The translations under genes and the position numbers were made by a program. The notes under the pieces are model-generated. The model saw only the letters and a program-made list of their open reading frames with translations. It had not been told where the DNA came from and ran no database searches. DNA of 64,000 bases from Neodiprion pinetum (lineage: Eukaryota; Arthropoda; Insecta; Hymenoptera; Diprionidae), in assembly GCF_021155775.2 (NCBI RefSeq), contig NC_060234.1:40111026-40175025 (forward strand), given 5' to 3'. Below, piece after piece: positions 50,201-62,436 of this stretch (position 1 is the stretch's first letter; each line of letters opens with the position of its first letter).

Positions 50201-50650
50201 CGCTGCCGAAGCAATGCGTGTTGCCATAACGAGGAGGGGGGAGGAGCGGTCGAGTGCATAATAAGTGTGCGCGCTCGGTTGGCGGATACCAGAAACAGCA
50301 ATGAGGGGCGAAGGACAGTTGATCTCGATCAGAAGGGACTCCCCCGCTTTCGAGAATGGCGGGGAAGTTACGATCGGCTGAATCGCGGATCTCGCGGGCG
50401 AGCTGCCGGCAGGAGAGTCAGCTACACTCCAGTCCGCGTCGGTCCAGCTGTATATCACGTGTAAACGACACGAGAATTAGCATATCTGTATCTCCGGTTG
50501 TCCCAATGGCAGTGCTGCCAACTACCGGGGTTAACGCTCCGCGGGTAGCGAGCGCCGGGGATCCTGGAGCAGAGATGGACCCGGAGATGCGTTCGGCTAA
50601 ATGATGTGACTTTGTTCCTCGGCGATGCTGCAGCGAGGAGTCGGTCGGTC

Positions 50651-50673
50651 GGGCCCCCTGTACCAGGGGGCCC
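50651..50673. repeat. Perfect GC-rich hairpin, 10-bp arms, 3-nt loop
   Basis: GGGCCCCCTG (50651-50660) and CAGGGGGCCC (50664-50673) are exact reverse complements around TAC. Another GGGCCCC follows at 50674-50680, and CGGTC/GACCG (about 50646-50650 and 50690-50694) could extend a looser outer stem. It is not followed by a T-run. Function unknown. Confidence 0.7.
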
Positions 50674-53600
50674 GGGCCCCTTCGCCCCTGACCGTGAAAC
50701 ACGCGAGTCCTTAAGCTTTAATTGGCCGCTTACGCGATAAGTCGGCCGTGACGCCGCTAGTAGGCGAGGCCCGCGAATTCGGGGCCTTGACGACTGACCC
50801 CGGTGGATTGATTTTGGGAATGCCAAGTTTCGGGGGCACGTGTGTATGCGCATGTTACGTATGGAAGCCCTGGAGATAATCGTCGAGGAAAGTGCAGCTT
50901 ATACACGCTTGGCTTCTGCAGCCGCAAAATATATCGCTATGATCTGGACATTTCACGAGGCTACCAGGTATACGTGTATAGCCTGTGTTTTGTACCCTTC
51001 TGCCTGCCTCCCTGATACCGCGGGAGGGGCGGTATTGAATTTCCGGAGAGAAACGTGAGACGCTTAAGCCTAGACTGCTGCGGTGCCTCCTTCTCGATGT
51101 CCGTTTGTACGTCACGGTTTCATTTCTCCTCGGCTCCCGAGCGGTCCTTTATTCATTCCTACCTTGCCAGATTCGACGGTTTTTTTCTTTTCTCTTGCCT
51201 TCTTTTGTTCTTTCTCGAGATACATACGCTGTGAAAAAATTTTGCTGCGCAGAAATTAAGTAACCGGTTATGACCTTGCTTGAAACGCGAGAATCGACCA
51301 CGGAATTATGTTTGTTTTTTCAATAATTCTGTTAGCAAGAATTTGAAAATATTCACAAGTATTTTTTTAATTGGAATATTCTTGAAAATTCAGAAGCTGA
51401 GGCAATCAAAATTCAAGCTATTTTATCAAGCGAGCGTCCAAGCTCGAATATATAGGAAGAAATCGAAGCTTTCTATCCTGTTTCCCGGAAAACGTATAGA
51501 CAGAGAGGGATGGAAGGATAATAAAAAGAATGTTTTGTGCGATGAAATTCCTTTATGTAAAATGGTTACGAGCACGGTGTGAATGACAAAGAATAACAGT
51601 CCGGTCCTTAGATGCCCTACACCGTTTATCGTGTATTCCGAGAAATGGTGAAAACAACAACTCGTGCCTACAACATATATGTGCGGCCCAGTTAGCACGT
51701 CCACGTTGAAAGTCTGAGGGTTGAATAGAATCGAAACAAACGTTCATAATGAGGCGCAGGAAGAAGCGATTATTGTGTTTAATTTTTACCCCGAATAAGA
51801 AGAGGGCGAAAGAAGGGGAGTTAAAAAGAAAAAAAAAAAAAAAACAGAACGAGAATAAGTGTCTTTGAAAGAAGACGAGTCCGGCATACTGAAAATCGAA
51901 CGTCAGACAAAGCGTTTCTAAAATTGATACAACCCTCGGGCATTCGAAGTCGAAGAATGGAATTGCCGGTGCAGGCACCGTGGATTACCGCCGTCTGGCA
52001 TGCTTGCTTGCGATCATGGGTGTAGGTAGTGTTGGAGGTAATTGACTAGAATGCAATCGTAGAATCGTTCTCTAATCACCCTCGAAGGAGGGCCGACGGC
52101 CGCCTCGAGCCCGGAGCCTGGATGGCCTGGAAGCATAATTGCGTCGTCCTTTTTCGCCGGTTCCTCTCTCGTTGCGGTAGGGGGGAAAGGGAGGCAGCGT
52201 CCCTTTTTCGTATCGAATCCGGCTCGTGTAATTCGACGGAGCTCTGCTATATTTTTCTAGCCAGCCGTATAATTTCGTGTCATTTGGACAAAACAAATCG
52301 ACGCTCCTGATTACGGGGCTCCCGCTCCTCGGTCCTCAGATTCGACCGGCAGCCGCCGCCCCGTCAATTGCCTCGGGAGAGTGACCTCGCCGCCACCGCA
52401 CCGCCACCTTCTTTTTCCCCCCTCCCATATCCTCGCCGCAAACCGTTTCGGAAATTTACCAAATACTGGTAGCATTGCGGACGGGGTGATCGGTTCCCCG
52501 GTTTACGTTCCTTTTCTCGTTTTCCTCGCCCCCCGTTCCCGAGGGAGCGTCTCGGAAATGTGGGCGGAGGGTCGGAGGAGGGGGCAGAACGTGGGTGTCC
52601 GCATCCGCTGCCGTTTCGTAATTGCGACCAACCCGCTAAACATGCAACGACATTCTTGGGCACGCGATGCACTCGTCGAGGTGGAGGCCCGACTGACACA
52701 TGCGAGCCTGCAGTGCTCCTCGCTGCTCCTGCGACGCTGCTACCGTTCGAAAGTGAAAAATACACGCCGAGCTGCCCGGGACGATGCGAGGTTGAGGACC
52801 TTGGGGCATCAGGCCCCGCGTATGTGGGCATGCCCGCGTCCCGCGGCGTACGTCGACGTAACGTAAACCGCGGAACGCGTCGCTCCGATACTCGACAATC
52901 GTCTGCACGCATGCAATACGTCCGAGGGAAATATTACGTAGCCGGCTTCCTCGGCGCCACAGCTGCACCATGGATTCTATCGCGGTCTTTATATCATCGA
53001 TGCAAACCGTTATTATCGGCAATGGGTGACACTGTCGATCGTCGATCTACGTTGCGATATGACATGTTTGAATGTTTTACGCGCCTCGTTTCAATCAAAA
53101 ATTTGATCCTGCGGCATTCGTTTCCGTTTGATGTAAACACCGTGCGATCGATTGTCGCAAAGTACGTTCTTCATCGAACTCCAATATCTTCGTTTGATCC
53201 TTTAGGTTGAATTCTTCAATTGATCAGACGGTATGCGATCATCGATAACTGACGAACGCTGAAAAAGCGAAACAACGAATATAGACTCTGTTGAAACCTG
53301 AAAAAATATCATGGATTCAAAATTCCGGATTTGATTCAATGGTCATTCTGAGAGAGGAAAAATTAATACAGAGACCGTGACGTAATCGTCGGCTATTTCG
53401 AGGATGAGTGCACGCCCGGATGGCGACAGGGGGAATTCGCAATTCTCAGCCGGAGTTGCGGGACGTAAGTGCACGATTGCATTCCCTGAAGCCACCTTGA
53501 AGCTCCCGAGGATGCTGGGAGGGGCTTGGCAAGGAACACGCGGTGTGAAAAACTTGGTGAAAGCTTCTTACGCGGCGTCGATGATGCCGGTGATGTCGGC

Positions 53601-53752
53601 GATGGTCGGAGATGGTTCGAGTGTTGCGTGTAAACCGTAAACAGACAGGGGGTGCGGTTGCGTACGGTTTGCACCGTGTTTCGTTATAGCTGTACAAAAC
53701 AGTGTATTTTGTTTGCGCAAATAAAAGAGACGGCTCTCGGACTCGCGCCGCG

Positions 53753-53755
<3 letters not shown>

Positions 53756-53792
<37 letters not shown>
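53756..53792. repeat. (CT)n microsatellite
   Basis: About 16 CT units with one G interruption near the right end. Confidence 0.95.
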
Positions 53793-53956
53793 GGCTCTTT
53801 AAAGCGCAGCTTCGATCCGTCCCGCTTTATTTTCCGTGCACACTGTCATGCGGGTATTCACACGTAAGACAACGCCTTGAAGGCCGGGCTCTTTGCACAG
53901 CACTCCCCAACTCTAACCCGCTCTCATCATTCTCCACTCCTGGTCGCTCATCCAAG

Positions 53957-53990
53957 GTACGTAGGTAGGTAGGTAGGTAGGTGGTAGGTG
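53957..53990. repeat. (GTAG)n microsatellite
   Basis: Six to seven imperfect GTAG units. Confidence 0.9.
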
Positions 53991-55495
53991 CGTAATTAGC
54001 AGTCTCTCAGACCGAGCACGGGTTCCTTGGCAGCTTCTCTTGATGAAATACAATTATTTACAATGTAGCACTGCGCGGTCTGTTGTGCCTTGGAACTTCC
54101 TCATTATCCGTTCACGCGCCTCGCAAGCTCGGGTGTTAAATTTTCTTTCTGTGATCAAATTTTACCTTCTTTCGGAAAACCACCCGGTCAACTCTCGACC
54201 GCTTTTCGACCGCAACTTCTCGGAACGCGATTTCTAATTCCGGGCGATGGCGAAGCCCCGAGGGTCGCGGTCTGCGAGATGGGAAAAGATTGTGATCTGC
54301 CGGTTGACGGAGGCTGCAGACGAACACTGCGGGGTAATAGCTCGGAAATTTTCCCATCATCGCGGTTTCGGAGGAAATAAGCTTTTTAATGAGAGCTCCA
54401 GTGGTAATAAGGTGCGATTATATACGCCGCTATCGTCTTTAATACGTCCAAGCGTGCGGCGGGTTTGTGTGGGAATAGCTGGGATTCGAGGTTGAAAGCT
54501 TTTCACGTAATATCGTCGTCTGATGCGCCTAGCGAAAACAGTCTTTCACGTAATATACCCACTAAAGATATATTTCGGTGCGGCCCCGATACCGCACGCC
54601 AGCCTTAGCGCGGTGTTATTATTTACCGTCGAAACGGACCCTGGGTTGATCGATCTCATTTTTCTGTCCGTTTTCGGCGCTGCAGCTTTCGTATCCGACG
54701 AATAAATGAACGAACGGTGGGACGTTTTATTTTCTCGTTCGTGATCCTTGGGTTCTTCGCAGTAATTGCGACCAATTTGCTATCGTCCCGTTACCGGGAT
54801 TCAAACCGTCTGTTTTAGACCCGCGCGTATAAAGTCTGTTGCGCCAACACGCGGAGGCGAAAATTTCCCTTCAATCAAACGGAACGACCTGCCCGCTACG
54901 TTTGTACCTACGGGCTTCGAATCGCTCGACGGACTCGAGCTTATTGTCCGCATATGTATTTCACACGGGTTCGAAAACAAAAATAGATGAAAAGATCGAG
55001 TAGGATTCAATGAAAATGAATCAGCCATCTCCCGAGGCGAAGAGGCGGTGTTTTACACTTTTTTAATAGTCCGATCAATTTGGTCCGCAAGAAATTTCGA
55101 ACCGCATAAATCAATGCTCATTAATCCCACACAAGTGAAAGATTACAGAAGCCTGAATTACTTTAAAAACAACGCACATGTAACACGTTCGCGGACAGTG
55201 GTATGTAATACATGTTGTTGCACGCACGGCGCCGTTGAACCGTAGAGTTGAACGGTTATTAAAATACAATTTTTTATATTCTCGTCGTAACAATATTTAT
55301 TTTCCTTCGAATTATACGATCCACGCCATACCTATAACATATCTACTGTTATACTAACCATATACATGTGTATTCGTTGTAACTGTCGCATCGCAATTTG
55401 TAACGCACGGTTCACAATTAAGAGTGATTCGATCATGGTTTATTATTTTATCGCGTTCCCCAACTGCAGCGCCGTGGTTTTAATTACCGTGTCTC

Positions 55496-55531
55496 TCCTC
55501 CTCCTCCTCCTCCTTCTCCCACCACCCCTTC

Positions 55532-55584
<53 letters not shown>
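55496..55584. repeat. Compound (TCC)n-(CT)n microsatellite
   Basis: TCC units at 55496-55516, a short CCACC spacer, then about 25 CT units at 55535-55584. Confidence 0.95.
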
Positions 55585-55590
<6 letters not shown>

Positions 55591-56341
55591 TTCCCCCATC
55601 GCTGGCTCGTTCGCTTCTTGTTACACTCATTATACCTCACAGGCTGATCACGCCACAGAGTAGTCGTGCGGCTTGCAATCGCTCGGGATCAAACCGCTCA
55701 CACGTCATTCACACGGCCGTTTGAGGCGCCCCAGCTACCCTGGGTTATTGTGAGAATACACTGTAATACACTGTGCTACAATATAATCTCTACCTTGGCA
55801 GAAAAAAAAGTGGCACAGGAATGGCGGGGTGGAGGAGGAGGAAGAATAAAATAAAAAAAAAAATTTTATGAGCCCCCCACCCTTTTATATAATCGGAATC
55901 TTTTTCTTACTTACAAACGAAATTGAATATCAATCGCATTCGTTAGCTAATTACAATACATTACGTGAGGTGAGGTGAAGTCGACCATGTTTGTTGTTCT
56001 TCCTATTATAATATACCTACACTAATTTCAGTCCACCTATCTTTATGTCGGGGACATGTAAATACATCGAGTTAAGGTAATCGATGGGAGACGGTAGGTG
56101 AAAACAGAAGTATCGGGGACCCATGCGTGCTTCCGGTCGTGAGATCAGTGGCAGGCATAGCGAAGGCCCCCTCCGAAGTGACTTCGAAGTGGACAACCGG
56201 ACACGCAAAACGAAACGTCCTACGATTTATCAATTGTGTCTTTTAACGTTACAAGGTATTACGGGAAAAATGCTTGTACCGCGATAGCTGTTCGCCACGG
56301 GGGGCGGCGGCCCTCGTCCTCCTCTTCCTTGCCGCTGTAGG

Positions 56342-56349
56342 TATATAAG
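56342..56349 (+). promoter_or_regulatory. Candidate TATA box
   Basis: GGTATATAAGG, the same ten-base context as the motif at 37757, with an ACACAGGATC string about 30 bp downstream. No convincing ORF follows. Confidence 0.15.
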
Positions 56350-57352
56350 GCCACTTTGTGAACACAGGATCACACGTATATCTCTACCTCTTCTGTAAGC
56401 GCCGACCAATCTGTGTACGAATGAAACATCTACTCGGCGAGGATGCCGCGCATTCGTGCATCTCATATCACCGCAGCGTATTCTTTCAATGATTTCCACG
56501 AGGTGAAATTCGTACGTCGCGTCTAAGCAGAAGGAGGATTAATTAAAACGTGACTAATTTTCATACTCAGGTTGCTTCGGGCTGACGAAGCGTGAGACCA
56601 GACTTGATAAAATTATCCTATTCTGCTTTGCTATTGTATTGTATGCTCCACCGTACGTTACGGTACGATATGCCGTACTAATTGTAATTTACGTCATCAA
56701 TCATTCCAATCATAGCGAAGGAGATTCATATTGTTCAATTCGTTAAGTCCACGCGTTATTATCTTTCAGTAGATAAACGGAATCACATGAAATCATCGAA
56801 ATCTTTAAATATTGGACCATGAGTTCGAACAAGAGGTCAACACAAATTTGTCGTCACTAAAGTTATCCGGTCATTTCAAATCTGTAATCATTCGTGCCAG
56901 ACTAATCAACGTAGGAATGAAATAAACTTCTAGTTACTCTGTATACAACCTCACAAAGTGTTGAATCAAATTGATATTTCATCACAAAAGAATTATAACA
57001 AAGTGGAACTATTAATTCGAGAGAAACTTGACGATAGATGTTGCTTTTCAAGTCACCGTGTATATGTGTAGCTATGAATAACACGCGAGTACCCGAGGGC
57101 TTACCGCGGCAAAGTGATAGAACGTGATTTATCCGTCGAGCTGGGGGAGTTGCGGAATTTTTATCACCACGGCAAAGGTGCTTGCGCAGTTGCGGTTGTG
57201 CGGTGCAGATATGCTTTCGCGCATGTGTGAGTATAAAACGTGTCGTAGACGACCTGCGAAAACCGAAATATGCAATCCTGAAGGATGTGCAGGTTTCGCT
57301 GCATTCTTAAAGAGACGAGTCGTCTTACGAGGTGTTTAGCGCCTGTTTACAG

Positions 57353-57550
57353 AAGATTAAGTCGCGGTTCTGTGCAGGGCACGCTCAGCTAGTCACGGTG
57401 GTGACGGTTAAAGCGTCGAGTGCAGCGCAGGCTTATTTCCTATTCGGACTCGAGCCAGAAGAAGTGAAAGAGGAGGGTAATGAGAGGGAGAAGAAAGACG
57501 CCGACAGGCGGATGCTGCAGATAGGACTGGCTATCAAGCCGGAGCCATAA
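57353..57550 (+). CDS. Coding-like ORF, possible orphan exon (doubtful)
   Basis: An acceptor-like CTGTTTACAG precedes 57353, and the open frame runs to TAA 57548-57550. The last 30 residues are rich in Glu, Lys and Asp (EPEEVKEEGNEREKKDADRR), unlike most chance frames here. There is no ATG near the left end, so it would have to be a spliced terminal exon. No canonical AATAAA was found soon after the stop. Family not recognised. Confidence 0.15.
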   Translation, partial: KIKSRFCAGHAQLVTVVTVKASSAAQAYFLFGLEPEEVKEEGNEREKKDADRRMLQIGLAIKPEP

Positions 57551-58549
57551 ACTGGCTAGGATTTTTGGTTAATTTCTTTTAAGAAGCCGCAAATTAGCGT
57601 GAAATTAAGAGAGCGAGTCAACTCCGGGGGAGAGAGCCGTTCATGTACTGCAGCGATGCGGCACACGCATGCATGCTGCCAGTAATTTATTGCGATGAAA
57701 TTCCACAACGTTTTTGAAAAATCTATGCTTGGAGTCCTCGATGTGCAGTTTATTCTTCGCTAGTTTTAGTTATAAATATATTATAATTGATACGGGCGGT
57801 AGCGTCGAGATTATTTGCTAAACCTGTAACGCGGGTGATCAGAGAGCTCTACTTGTACGCACAGTAACCCAAAGTTCTTACGCGGCATTGAGGTCTTTTT
57901 TACTGGAAAATTTTTCGTGTAATAGATTTCTTTTCGTTTCTCAATCTTTTATTATACCCATAACGATATTCTCTGTATGTATAACGCTGGAGTAACACGA
58001 AGATGAAACTGGTGTACTCATGGAGATGGAAGAATATGCAGCCTTATAACGTTCACATGAAAGATCGAGGATCGAGCACTTGAAGCTGCTTACGTATTAA
58101 AGCAGTTAGACTCTCCGTATCCGGAGAGCTACAGAGAGATGGAAGAACCTGTGGTGGATATGAGAACGGTGAACGACCGGTTTATTGATATTTCCATGAA
58201 ACTAATATACGAAACCAATAATGACTGTGAGATATTAGTGGTGTTATATTGTATACCTGTTCCCCGATAGATGGGAATTACATGCCAACAAAGTCGAGGC
58301 GCGGGCTGGGTGGAAGCCACGCGGACATTACGTACTCTACGGAACGGTATAATAATGCGTTACACGGGATGCGCGTGCGTGTGAAACGCGCGCACTCGGC
58401 CGCAGCCTCCCTAAGTGCGTGATATGCAGTCCGAGATCTATAAAGACGCGTCGGACTTAAAGGCGCGAGAAGGATGAGAGCGGCGCGCAGCACATTCACA
58501 TATCCGGTTCCTGTGCCCGTTGCCAGCTAATGATTACAAATGACCGCCC

Positions 58550-58587
58550 CCGCCGCCGCCGCCGCCGCCGCCGCTGCCGCTGCCGCG
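58550..58587. repeat. (CCG)n triplet array
   Basis: About nine CCG units followed by CCGCTG variants. Confidence 0.95.
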
Positions 58588-59571
58588 GAGCGAAGCGTCA
58601 AGCGTACTTCAAATCGGAAATTAAATACCGGGGGGACAGAGATACGAGGATGATACGAGAACGGAGAACCGGTGTCGAATCACGAGAATTCGCGAAAATT
58701 GAATAAGAATATTATGGCGGTATAACAATCGGTACCGGCGGGAATGAAGCCGTTCGCTTTCTTCGTTTTCAGACCTCCGTATAACATTGCGAGATTCCGG
58801 CTCCTTTATTCCTCTGGCGCCAATCGACCACCCTAATCGTCCTGCCGCGTTCTGGCTGCAGCCTTCCAGAGAATACACGCCAAAATGTCTTGGCTATGTA
58901 CATAATTGTATAATTTCGTGCCGAACGCGAAAGACGGCCAGCAACGCAAGAATTTCACATCCCGACGCCTTTTAGCCTCTGGCTGTCTTGTTTCGGGAAT
59001 AATTCTCTTCTACGTATAATCCTCATTCTCATTCTTCCTCCTCCTCCTCCTCTTATTCTTATTCTTTATTCTTCTTTCTTTTCTGCAGTTCGTTCCGAAA
59101 CGTAAGAGAGACTCCGCTGGTTCGATTATCTTTGTGTACGTACATAACTGAGCTTTGCATGCTGAAACAAACTCGCCAGTTCAATGATGTATTAACCCCG
59201 ATCACGTATCAGTTTGATTCGATATTATTCGTTCATTCGTTGCGCAGATCCCAACCACGGTTCACTTTCTAAATCATGCAATTGCGCGGCGTACAAAGTA
59301 GTTACAATCGCACGATCAGACGATAAATTGGCAGGTGAACCGAGACGTGCGATAGTGTGTCTGTGTGTGTATAAGTCAATTCGCGTGTTGTTTCTCAAAG
59401 ACCGTTCTTCAATTATCGTACTTTTATAATTGAAAAATTTAGGGACAAAAAATTCAATCAACCGTCGGATCAATTAGTCGCTAAGAACGAGTGAGATTAG
59501 ACGAAGTTACGGGTTTATTTTTGTCTCTACAAAGAGATGAACGAAGTATTTGAACCGAGAGAGGTGATGAC

Positions 59572-59603
59572 AAAAACAAGAAAAAAAAGAAAAAAAAAAA
59601 AAA
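59572..59603. repeat. A-rich simple sequence
   Basis: A-runs broken by single C or G. Confidence 0.85.
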
Positions 59604-59887
59604 CGAATCCACTGCCTTGATCTCAGAGGTTGGATTTTGAACCGCTCCGTGGGTGAATCTGCATGAGAAGAGTCATCTTGGCCTGAGTCGACTCGGTGTG
59701 TATGATTCATTACCGTAAGCGACGTGATCGGGCTCACTGCACGGGGGCGAAGCCGCATGGGGAGTATAAATTAATTCTCGATGTACACGTATACGCTGTA
59801 TAGGGAACTGCGCGAGCACCGTGATATTACAATATTTGTTGCTCGTCGAGCGTTGATGATGATCGCGAATCGAACATTGCAGCCGGC

Positions 59888-59899
59888 TATATATATAAG
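59888..59899 (+). promoter_or_regulatory. Candidate TATA motif
   Basis: TATATATATAAG after GCCGGC. It could equally be a small TA repeat. No ORF supports a promoter. Confidence 0.12.
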
Positions 59900-62321
59900 T
59901 CGCATTATAACCACGGTGAACCGCGTGAAGGGAGTGAATGGGATGTAAGGCACGAAATGAAGAGGCAGGTATGCGATATTATACCCATTTAATGGCGAAA
60001 CTGCTTTTCCACCACTTTGACGGGTCGCGTTTTGTCCCCAGTGATATACTGCCTCGAGGCACGCACAGCTGCTTCTCCCCTCTCCGCCTTCCACCCCACG
60101 CTTCTCGGCCAAGCTCATTTATATCGGCATACGTATGCGCAGGCTAATTAAACGAAAACCCACAATTAGCTCACTCCTACGGAAAATCAAGTCCTACATG
60201 AGAGTCTTACTGAACCTTGCAGGTATAGACTTTGACTAGTTATGAATGTATGTGTGCTTTTGTGGCGTTGAAGCTAATCTAGAGCCCTCGATAACTCTCG
60301 CTTTCTTAATTTTTATTCTTTGGAAATACGCGTCCGGGTGTGAGATAAGTTCTTCTCATACGTGCACTGGCACAAGTAAGAATTCACGCAACCGCGCAGA
60401 ATCAATATGGCTGCCTTTGACGCGCTGGCGTTTTTATTTCAGCTGTAAGATTTATCCTGGAAGTATCTAATTTACGAATTAAATTTCTGAAAATAGAGAA
60501 AGATGGCAAGATTGATTTCATCGTAATTGGACCTCCAAATGTTAACCAATAACTAAGAAATTAGCTCTTAAAATTTACCAGCCAGTGTTCGCATGTCTGG
60601 CCAGAATTTTAAATAAAAGAAAATTCATACTCTTTCTGACATTATACCTTGTGCTTCCCACCTTGGGCGAATTACGTCGAGAGTAGTGGATTGTATTAAT
60701 TCTTGATCAACGGATGTCGCAATGTGCGCAATCCTTCGCGTGTGGGTTTTGAGGAAATAAATTGAGCGCTATCATCTAAGGCGAGATAGAGGAGAATGGA
60801 GAGCGAGAAAATAGAGAGAGAGAAAGGTATAAAGTTACACGTGCTAAGAGCGTCTACGCCCCACTAACAGCAGTACCGAGTTGCATGGCAGCGTACGCAC
60901 ACCAGTCGTTCCGAAAGAGAGTTTGTAGGAATCACAGGTGCAGTTTGACATGGCAAACTGGTATGCTGATGCAATTAGTAGCGGCCATATCTATGTGTAG
61001 TTTCTACGTTCGACGTACGCACCCACACAATGATCGATACATGCCTGCAGGGGCTGCCTATGCGAAGTTACACGCACGCAGTCTCACAGCCCACTGAACC
61101 AGGCGCAACTCCGAGGTACGTGTGCTGTTTATAAATGTGTGCCATTGGAACGCGTCTGTCGAACATGTCGAGATCACGAAGTTGTATGTCGCTGGAACAC
61201 GTGAGACACGGGTGTTTTGATTTGCTTTAATTAGACCAAGTTCGTGTTTACACAAAGCCTACTGCGGCTGATGGAAACTTGTGAAAAACCGGTAAATCAC
61301 CGCCACCTATTCCTGCATGGCTATCCACACCTTGCAACAACTGCAGGTTTCCTCGCCTTGTTCAATCAACCGTATAATCGTCGTGGTCTCCCCTTGTTCA
61401 CACCGTAGTCGTTTTCCCCTCGCACGTGAAGAGGCTTTTTCTCAACTGCGATCGGTTTGAAAAATCCGATCGATCTTGATCGGAAATATTTTGCAAGCTC
61501 AGAAAAATTATTTATTTTATATCAAGTTTTAAAGTAACGATGGCCACAAGGCTCGACCATTACACCGGTGAAACAATATACTCATCTTGTCGAAGTTATT
61601 TGTAGTCAAGCAAGATCACCTGTTTCATGATCCAGACTCTGAAAATTTTTGAGACGATTTTTGTTTTGCGCAAGCCATCGTCGAACTGTATTTTTACAGA
61701 ATTGATTAGGCACTGTTCGCCGATCAATCATCTGCTGCATAGTTCTGCGTGCATCTGAAATCGGTTAAAATCGGGACAAGTTAATAGTAGCTGTTAGATC
61801 GTGGTGCAGCATAGCGTAAAAGTGCTAGTATTTTCTTAGAAGAATAATCTAGGTCCGCTAAATCGTTGCCAGCTCAAAATGGGCGCGCCGCAAATTGTGC
61901 CTCATTTTCCCAGAGCGTGGGAAACTATAGCGCTTGGTTTTCACAAATCGATTTACCCACTGACGATCCGTGTAACGACCGTCATTTATCAAATTACATA
62001 GGTTACCAAAAGTGGAGAAACGATTCTCGTAATGCATTTCAAATTTAATAGTACATTACTAGCTGCCCAGTCCCAAGCATTATTCGCGGTGTCGCTGATC
62101 TGGTAATTAATTTGAATACCGACATAAGAATCTTCATAGTAGGTACATAAAAATTGACACCGATCAATGCCGATAACACGTACAAAAGAAAATATCACAA
62201 ATCGGTCCAGCTTAATTTAACGGACGGTGGATTTATCTCGGTGGAATTTCGAAGCCGTTAATTAGGCTAAAAGTAGTTCTGGTATACCCACATATATGTA
62301 TATCAAGCGGCTCGCGAGGAT

Positions 62322-62436
62322 ATGGACTCGATTGCAAGTGCGGACGCGTCTGCAGCCTGTCCTACGTGTGTCTGTGAAGATGGTGCGGGAATGTTTCAGG
62401 ATTCGTTAAGGGAATCGAAGCTAATTTACGCGTGTG
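62322..62436 (+). CDS. Candidate short 5' coding exon (doubtful)
   Basis: ATG 62322 (G at -3 and +4) opens a frame of 38 codons plus one base to a strong donor G|GTGAGTCAGG at 62437. Unspliced, the frame would stop after 48 codons. The residues include a Cys cluster (CPTCVC near residue 14) and acidic residues; the composition looks coding. A TATA-like CATATATGTATA lies 25-30 bp upstream, which is too close for a normal leader. No family recognised. Confidence 0.2.

Larger units (their letters stand above)
43700..54000 (+). other. ds: Cadherin intron, third part
   Basis: No cadherin exon recognised. Includes (GA) 45008-45037, (CA) 45469-45492, a pyrimidine-rich block with poly-C runs (46279-46295 and 46686-46704), a long (AT) array (47153-47221), a GC-rich perfect hairpin (50651-50673) and a (CT) array (53756-53792). 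A strong acceptor-like string (CTTCTTCCTATTGCAG, about 46448) is followed by low-complexity CT sequence, not by coding sequence. The frames at 52364-52912 and 52560-53210 overlap on opposite strands and look like GC-rich chance ORFs. Confidence 0.5.

Noticed and set aside
52560..53210. 216-codon + strand open frame
   Set aside because: It overlaps a 182-codon minus-strand frame in GC-rich DNA; composition and lack of motifs indicate chance.
54790..54815. T-arm-like string (GATTCAAACC) suggesting a tRNA
   Set aside because: No matching acceptor, D or anticodon arms could be placed upstream.
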